Shown: positions 57,362 to 64,000 of the stretch, piece after piece | Position numbering within the stretch: position 1 is the first letter of the stretch | How the letters are laid out: each line of letters opens with the position of its first letter | Assembly: GCA_009192285.1 (NCBI GenBank) | Contig: WBVU01000018.1 | Location: 248,001 to 312,000, forward strand | Direction: 5' to 3' | DNA from: Morchella semilibera | Taxonomy: Eukaryota > Ascomycota > Pezizomycetes > Pezizales > Morchellaceae | DNA length: 64,000 bases | Translations under genes and position numbers: made by a program | Notes under the pieces: model-generated | What the model was told of the DNA's origin: nothing | What the model saw: only the letters and a program-made list of their open reading frames with translations | Databases searched by the model: none

Positions 57362-60300
57362 TGCGACCAATTTACGAAAAGGATACAATGGGTACATGGG
57401 CGAACGAGTGGACGGACACATGCGATACATGAAATGTTTTAAATAGAGGATATGGCGTTATATGGGGCTACAGGGATTTTCCTTTTTTTTTCTTTCTTAT
57501 TTTAGTTTTTTTTTCTTGGAGTTTTTTTTTTTTTTCGTTTCCTATTCTTATCTCTATTCTTAAATATCCTATTATTCCGTTGAAGAATTCAGCCTAGACT
57601 TCCTCAAATATCCTTTGTCCAATCCGGTAGGGCGGGAGTGGAAGAAAAAAAATCGAGTGACTGTTTGTGCACGTGCTATCCCCTTATCGCCACATTTATC
57701 CCCGCTATCTCCGCTAGACTAGCGCACGCTCTATCTCATTGTTGATTTTGCCTGGAGGCGTTTTCGTGATGCTAAAACCTTGCAGGATATTCTCCGGTGT
57801 TTGGTGTGACAAACTTTGAACTAGGCATCCCTGTATTTTGATACGTGGAGCAAAACGCGAACCAAAGTCGAGATGGTTTTTCGCTTCTCGCGGATGATCT
57901 AGCACCGCCTTTCTGGTGCACTGCTTAGCCGAGAGGCACATACAAACTAAGCAGGAAAAAAAAAGGAAAAAAAAAAAACTTACAGGCACTGCTTACCTCG
58001 ATCAAAGATACCGAGTGATAAATTGTGATTCTTGGCTTTCTTATATATATGGCCAACGAACAGTCACCACTGCATTCGCGCCAGGGGTTGCTGCTACACC
58101 TGATTTTCGTATATCCGAGTGGTCACAACTCAATAGTGGGCGTTTTTAAGGTTGATATAACCATGGGGCGATAAGCGCTTGCGGACCCAAACAGCAGGTT
58201 CCAGAAGAAAACTGCCAGGGAGCCGCAGGCACCTTCATGATTCCCTGGCACTAGTCACCAGCCTAGAAATTGCGCAGTGATTAAGCTTTACTTTAGGGCA
58301 ATCTCAGGCACAATTTGTCTTTGCCCTCCCGCCAGCGTTCATCCCTAGCTACTCCATGACAAGACTCTGCTATCAACGAACTTTTTGACGACCAGATATC
58401 GCATGCCTGGATCAAGCTGAAGATTGTACTCGGATTAACTTGCTGTGCTTGTCTGGTGAGACAGTCAGGGTTCATGCTATTATTATTCTGTGATAATACG
58501 CGCAGGAGCTGTGACAAACCCGGGGGACAAGACCAGAAGGAAGGAGTGTTCCAGGTATACCTTGGGACCAAAAAGGGGCAAATATGAATCTTGTATTTTG
58601 TGGTGTAGCGAGTAATGGTAGCAACCAGATGACTCAGGGCGTGCTTGGGGGGCTGGTGAGTATTGCGCTGCATGTATTAGCGCAGTAACTTTGGTCGGCC
58701 GTCTTCATGGACCTTGAAGCCGCTTTAAGCAAACTGGAGGTTTATCTACGGTAACAGCAAGCCGCCCGCGCCGTAAGGGGGGGGGGGGTAAGAGACTAGG
58801 GTATGCCCTATCCTGAGTGTTGCTCCAGTCAGACAGCAAACCCCACACTCCCCGTCCCGCCGCCACTTCAATTCACCCTACACTAACGGAATCTAAACGA
58901 CTCTTATGTCTCTTTTACCATCGAAAGCTGCTCGCAAGCTTCTCCACACCAAGAGGGAGGGATCAATTAAAACCATCGATTTTATTTGAATGTTAGTCCC
59001 CACCCGGGATCTAAATTGATGGACAGGAATGAGTATTAGGGCTCTGAATGAATGATAGATACACAAAATAGTGGCATCCTTCCATGAACTGACCACGATT
59101 GGAGTCTGCACAGGCGTTTTACCACGAAATAGGTGAAAATTTGGCGATTGGCATGAGTGTAACTCAATCGCATCGTGACGGTCTCCGGATGTTGTAGCGG
59201 GCTACGGGCGGCCTAGCGGGCTCGCACAATGGTACTTGGGTCGGGCTATGTGAGCAGTGGTTTCGCCTAGAGGGCTTTGTGGTTGTTGTGCGGGCTGGGG
59301 GATACTGTCCTGGGCGTGGGTCTTGGAGCGTCGTGGTCAGGTGCTGCACTGGGCAGTTGTTGAGGGCGGCCTGATGGTTAAGAGATGGCCACGCCACGGA
59401 GATGGCTGTTGTAGTTGTCTCCAGTGCCTGGGTCTCTGGGACATATATTAAAATAAAAGGGCAGTAAACCCCCCCCCCCTTTTATCTACTATAAGGAGAA
59501 TTGCCATAGCCGAGAGGCTGCATGCAACTAATGAATTAGACCAAAAAAGAGAGCATAGGTCGAGTGATACGACATGATCACACCGAATTTCTTTTTTTAT
59601 TACTTCATCAATATGATCACACCGAAGCGTCCCAGCGCGAACTAACTATTGTTAAAAAATGCACCACTTTACCAGTCCATATATTAAGTGCTGGACTGGG
59701 TAAAGATCGGGCGAGAACTTGGTCTCGATCTGAGTTACCTACCCATATGACTCTCGGTCGTAGAGAGTTGTACTAAGACCTCTCTATCCTTTAAGCATTG
59801 ATGGGGATGATTCCCTATTTTGAACTCTACGGGGAATTCTAATGTTGCGGGCTTTATCATGTGCCAGCAATTACAAGAAACAAATATCTAATCGAAAATA
59901 ATGATCCCACTAAGCCCTTACACAAGCACTAACTAAGGGTTCCAACACAAATCCCATAGCCGTTAGCTAAAGGATGTATATGGTGTTTAGCTTCCTAAGC
60001 TTAAGCATTAGGTACACCGTTGGTATGCGTGGGGAAATTGGGTTTATAGGTTACCACGGGAACAGGATACCTTGGAGTCACACGAATGCTCACTAAAATC
60101 CTATTCAAAAACTTACCAGCGGCTATTGTAAAACCACACCCACGAGTGGCATCTCTCCCTAAGGGGATTATTTGAGAGCCATACTGGAACAAGAGTAAAC
60201 CGTGCTCCCCAGAGAAGGCGACTTTTAGACATACCAAATCATATTTCGTACATATAACCACAAGATCAACAGACATCATGAAGATGTCTTTGCACATTAA

Positions 60301-62144
60301 ATTTAATACGAGTATATAATGAAGGAAGGATATGGTGGGGATATCCTGTTTTTAGTCACCTAACTACATGTATTAAAACTCGGAAATTCTAGATGGCTGT
60401 AGAGCCAGATTAAATTCCTTCAAGGCCTGGGGAACAGGCGGTAGAGCCATTTTCTTAAAAATGCTTACATCCTCGCTTTAGGGGTATATGGGTACATGTA
60501 GGTGTTCCCACACTGTGGTTTGTTGAAAACTTAGGTCCTAAGATATGAGGTTAAATACTAGCTTTTGTGGTATGAAGATACAAGTACCAATTGAGTCTCA
60601 AATAAGCTGTGTATGTAGAGCACATGTAATTAATAACCTACACCTACTAGTAGTATAGCGCAAACGGCGATCACTGATCAACCCCCACGATGCCAGCATA
60701 AGGCGGCCATTGAGTCAAGTAATATCTCCTGCAGTACTGGTCCTATCTACATGCACCGTAGTATTGACTTTCCTACAGCTGGTACCACATTGAGGATCTC
60801 CGCGGCTCATGCAACCACCCACTGCGAGTGATAGCTTATGATGCAAATGACCCCACCTATTATCGAGCACATGTATGCAAGTCTATCAAATTCCTTAAAG
60901 TCACCTGATAAAACTAAGTTCTCGGAACCCGCAAGTACATCCTCGCGTCTTAATACCTACATGTACTTACCTGCAGTACTATGTACACTCGTAATACCTG
61001 CCTACTTCTATTTGTCTGCCTGTGTTTTCGGGACTCTGCAGCGCGTAATAATCCGCGGGAGGGGGGGCATAAAAGTGCAAGTGCAGAATCTTACCATTCC
61101 ACCCTCCAGGTAGCAGTTACACACGCACTCTGATACCGTATTATCTGAAAAAAAAAAAAAAAAAAATCGTCGTTGCGAGACAGCAGGGGTAATGAGGCCA
61201 ACCAGAGCCCACCCGACGCCAATCTGAAAGTTTTTGGTGTTGCTGCAGCGCAACGAAATTTCTCAGATTTTGAGGTATCTAGTTACATCTATTTCGGGAT
61301 AGATCAGATATGAGACCATGTCCGGTGAGACAAAAAAGCAAAAACCTGCAAAGAACGGATGGTAGTCTCAAAATGGCTATATTTAAATTTTTTGGATGCA
61401 GTAAGAAAAAAAAAAAAATGGAAAAACTCCAAAAAAAGGGACGCTGAGACGTTACTCTACAAAACACAAGTCCGCTGACTAATCCCAAAATACAGGAAGT
61501 GTAGTGAATAGACAGAAACGCGCCTGCATTTGATGAATTTGACGTTTGTAAGAGAAAACCGCCCACTACCCAGACTCAAAGGGTATATAGGAGACATATA
61601 AAACATAGTGAAGAAACGAGTGAGAGGTGACTGTTGAGTATGTAGATGAAAGGTCCAAAGGTATGGGTAAAATAGGAGCAAATAGAAGAGGAGAATAGGG
61701 TAGATAAGGAAAAGAAGCCTTTCATGGCGAAGTAGATCAAAAAGATCAAAGGTAAAAAAAATAAGAAGATATCCCTAGAAGCATCCGCTATGAAGCACCC
61801 CAAAAAAACAAACCGAACAAATTTTTAGATACCGCCCGCTGCACCCCAGAAGATGACCGTAGGAAAAAGAAAAGATCTGACGCCAGAAAAAAAGCAGAGT
61901 AAAAATCGATCCGCACCAACGACCCACAACCATTCCAATCCATTTTTGAGTATTTTGATAATCCGACCCAGTCCAATCCGTTCCTGTCCCATGAAAAATA
62001 AAAATAAAAATAAAACAAACCCAAAGCAAATCGCTACAAATTTTGTAAAATAAAAAAATAAAGGAAAATCGGGTTCTGGGCGGGAGCTGGTTGGTGCTAG
62101 GGAGAGCTCTCTTGAGGAGACAAGTTTCTCAGTGTTTGTGGCGA
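57362..62144. other. 4.8-kb gap, no gene supported
   Basis: 58198-58290 is an R1/gene-B-upstream-like scrap (GGTTCCAGAAGAAAACTGCCAGGGAG ... AAATTGCGCAGTGATT shared words with 5850-5890), the only sign of that repeat outside the island. Frames at 58293-58673 (minus) and 60001-60297 (minus, 98 codons from ATG) lack recognisable motifs. A18 tract at 61150. Three TACATGTA palindromes (about 60366, 60496, 60959). 61300-62040 is A-rich, likely 3' flank of the kinase gene. Confidence 0.45.
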
Positions 62145-64000
62145 TTAAGGACTGTCAACCCCAAACTCCTCAAACCATCGGCTCTCCAAAACCGCCCGAA
62201 TGTCCCACCTGTCCTCCACGTCCTTGGTCAAGCACCCATTTACGACCTCTAACACGTTCTTCCTCTCCTCTTTCCCGAGGCCAACTAGCCCTCTGCAACC
62301 ATTCAATTCATCCACACTCCATTTTCCCTTCAAGATCATTTCCTGCACCTTGGGCTGGAAAGAATGAGTGAACGGCAAACTTCCAACAAAAAGTGCATAG
62401 ACCACCACGCCAAATGCCCACATATCCACAGCTGTGGTATAGTGGGTTAGAGCGTTCTTATTGGATAGAATCTCTGGTGCCGCATACTCGAGTGATCCAA
62501 CCATAGTAGACGAGATGACTGGCGCCATTGAGGCAGATGAAGACTTCCGTCTGGACCTGCGTCCAGGGCGCGGGTCGAGCGTGAACGCGTTTCCGCTGCT
62601 ATCACTGTCATCGTCCTCTTCATCATGGTTTGATTTCATAAATTCAGCCATTCCAAAGTCGCAAAGCTGAAGATTCCCACCCTCATCTGGATCCACCGTC
62701 ATATCAATGAGGCAATTCTCAAGCTTGACATCCCGATGAATTATGCGCATGTCTTCGTGGAGGTACCTCAATGCGAGGGCAAGCTGGAAAGCGTATTTCT
62801 GTGCTAACTTGGCTGAGAGCCCGTTACGGTTCAGTTTAATGAGATCATGTAAGGTTCCGCCTTCGTTCAATCGCATAAACGCAAAGGTTGCGAATGGGGT
62901 ATCATAAACTGCAATCAATGGCAAGATGTTGGGGTGAGAAAGGCACCTCCAAAGTGAGACTTCTTGGTCAAACTCAGCCTGAATCTGGTCATTTTCACAA
63001 TCAACATCACGGGCCTTCTTACGCACGATTTTAACCGCGCGTGTAACCTCAATTCCGTTCTCAATAGTGATAGCCTCCTTGACTACGCTAAAGCCACCAT
63101 ATCCGATCTGTTTACCCAGAACGTAGGAGCCAACTTCTTGGCCTTCCGAGTCAGGCTCGATGGGTTGGGCGCTAGGCGTATTGAAGTTGTTCAAGAACTG
63201 GTGAAGTTGTTAGCAAATGTGATGTGATGAGTGCAAGAAAGAACTCATTAACTAAATTTGAATGAACCCACCATATTCGCAGGGCTTAACTGACTGGACC
63301 CGTCGCCAAATCTAGGGCTTGCAGAGCGGATACTATTCCGCCGTGATCGTGAACGGGTCCTCCCGTCCAATGATGAATATGACTTGTTTCTGGTAGAAGA
63401 ACTGAATCTCCTTGGCGAGGACCAGCAAGTGTTATCTTGTTCGTTCTCGTTTAGTGGGGAGCTAGCAATTGATGATGGGAAAAAGAGGCCAAATGGATCT
63501 GCTGTAGGGGGTGGTGTCCGTAAGTCTTCCGACATAGGAGACATGGTAGAGTCAGAGGTCAATGAAGACATCTGATCTCCTCCTGGACTACATGAATCTC
63601 GCTGCCTGCGACGAATTGATCCGCTTCCGTCTCCATATCCAAACTGACCACCTTGTCTTAGCGAGCCTCCTTGACTGGGCTGCGAGTCCTGCTCAGACCA
63701 GGTGTAAGCTCGAGCTGGTGCACGTTGCTGCTGCTGGATATAGGGCTTCGTTGAGACCTCTACCTTAAGTGCTCTTGGTGCCTGGCCCTGTAATGGAATC
63801 TGTTTTCCAGTATCTGTTTTGACCTGGGGGTCGAAGGAGATGGATGACTTTCTTTGGCGATTCGCCTCCCTAAATCCGCTGGAGGGCTTGTAGTTGGATG
63901 TGGGGCTTTCGTTCATGCTCTGGCGATTTGCCTGCTCCATGAATCCACCAGAAGACTTGTAGATACTGGAAAGGTTACTCTGACGGTTCGCTTGCTCCAT
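62145..64000 (-). CDS. Serine/threonine protein kinase, incomplete at window edge
   Basis: Exon 63272-64000 (continuing off the window or starting at the ATG on its last base) and exon 63197-62145. The N-terminal ~240 residues are Ser/Gln/Arg-rich and disordered, with a repeated MEQANRQS motif. The kinase domain has glycine loop GKQIGYGGFSVVKE, the VAIK-type lysine in AVKIVRKK, catalytic IHRDVKLENC, DFG in LCDFGMAEF, an insert rich in Asp/Ser/Arg, and an APE-type AAPEILSNKNALTHY, with WAFGVVVYALFVGSLPF. The intron joins SPANM to FLNNF with canonical GTGGGT and CACCAG. Resembles a filamentous-fungal kinase group with DEGQ-x-GxYVxGKQIGxGGFS; no symbol assigned. Substrates unknown. Confidence 0.85.

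Noticed and set aside
60001-60297. 98-codon minus-strand frame from an ATG
   Set aside because: No family, no neighbours in the same unit, and no splice or promoter signals; kept only as a note in the gap entry.

Overview
The window looks like nuclear DNA of a filamentous ascomycete (Pezizomycotina). Genes are short and separated by spacers of one to a few kb. Introns are about 40-100 nt with GT...CTAAY...AG signals, and the set of housekeeping proteins is fungal. A repeat-swollen genome such as that of a truffle-like Pezizomycete would fit, but that placement is inference.

Layout: bases 1 to about 19.9 kb form a transposon island. It holds hAT fragments, a Tc1/mariner fragment, a long decayed piggyBac transposase, solo LTRs of two families, and several MITE families, many of them nested. 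Embedded in the island are three paralogous genes (A 1676-2521 minus, B 6258-7091 plus, C 18251-19081 minus). Each encodes a protein of about 280 residues with a basic mitochondrial-like N-terminus and a PD-(D/E)XK nuclease-like core. Two share a TATA promoter block and all are associated with a repeat (R1) that also occurs without the gene. I consider this family the best candidate for an undescribed system.

From 19.9 kb onward the window is gene-rich. In order: a BTB-like protein (minus), a Dsc1/Tul1 Golgi ubiquitin ligase (minus), eIF2B delta GCD2 (minus), a GT90/CAP10-type glycosyltransferase (plus), glycine-cleavage H protein GCV3 (minus) divergent from mitoribosomal MRP17 (plus), porphobilinogen deaminase HEM3 (minus), TIM50 (plus), an unknown two-exon gene (plus), CDC48 (plus), a VPS38/UVRAG-like gene (minus), ALB1 (minus), an Mpv17/PMP22-family protein (minus), an unknown Cys-rich protein (plus), and a Ser/Thr kinase (minus) that runs to the right edge.

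No pathway operon is present. Several neighbours act in mitochondria (GCV3, MRP17, TIM50) and two in ER/Golgi and ubiquitin quality control (Dsc1, CDC48). Between about 28 and 38 kb the genes are GC-rich and many introns begin with a long C tract. Five conserved genes show one-base reading-frame breaks (two in GCD2), mostly at homopolymers; these look more like base-calling errors than gene death. Exon boundaries were read by eye from splice signals and family conservation. No database search was run.
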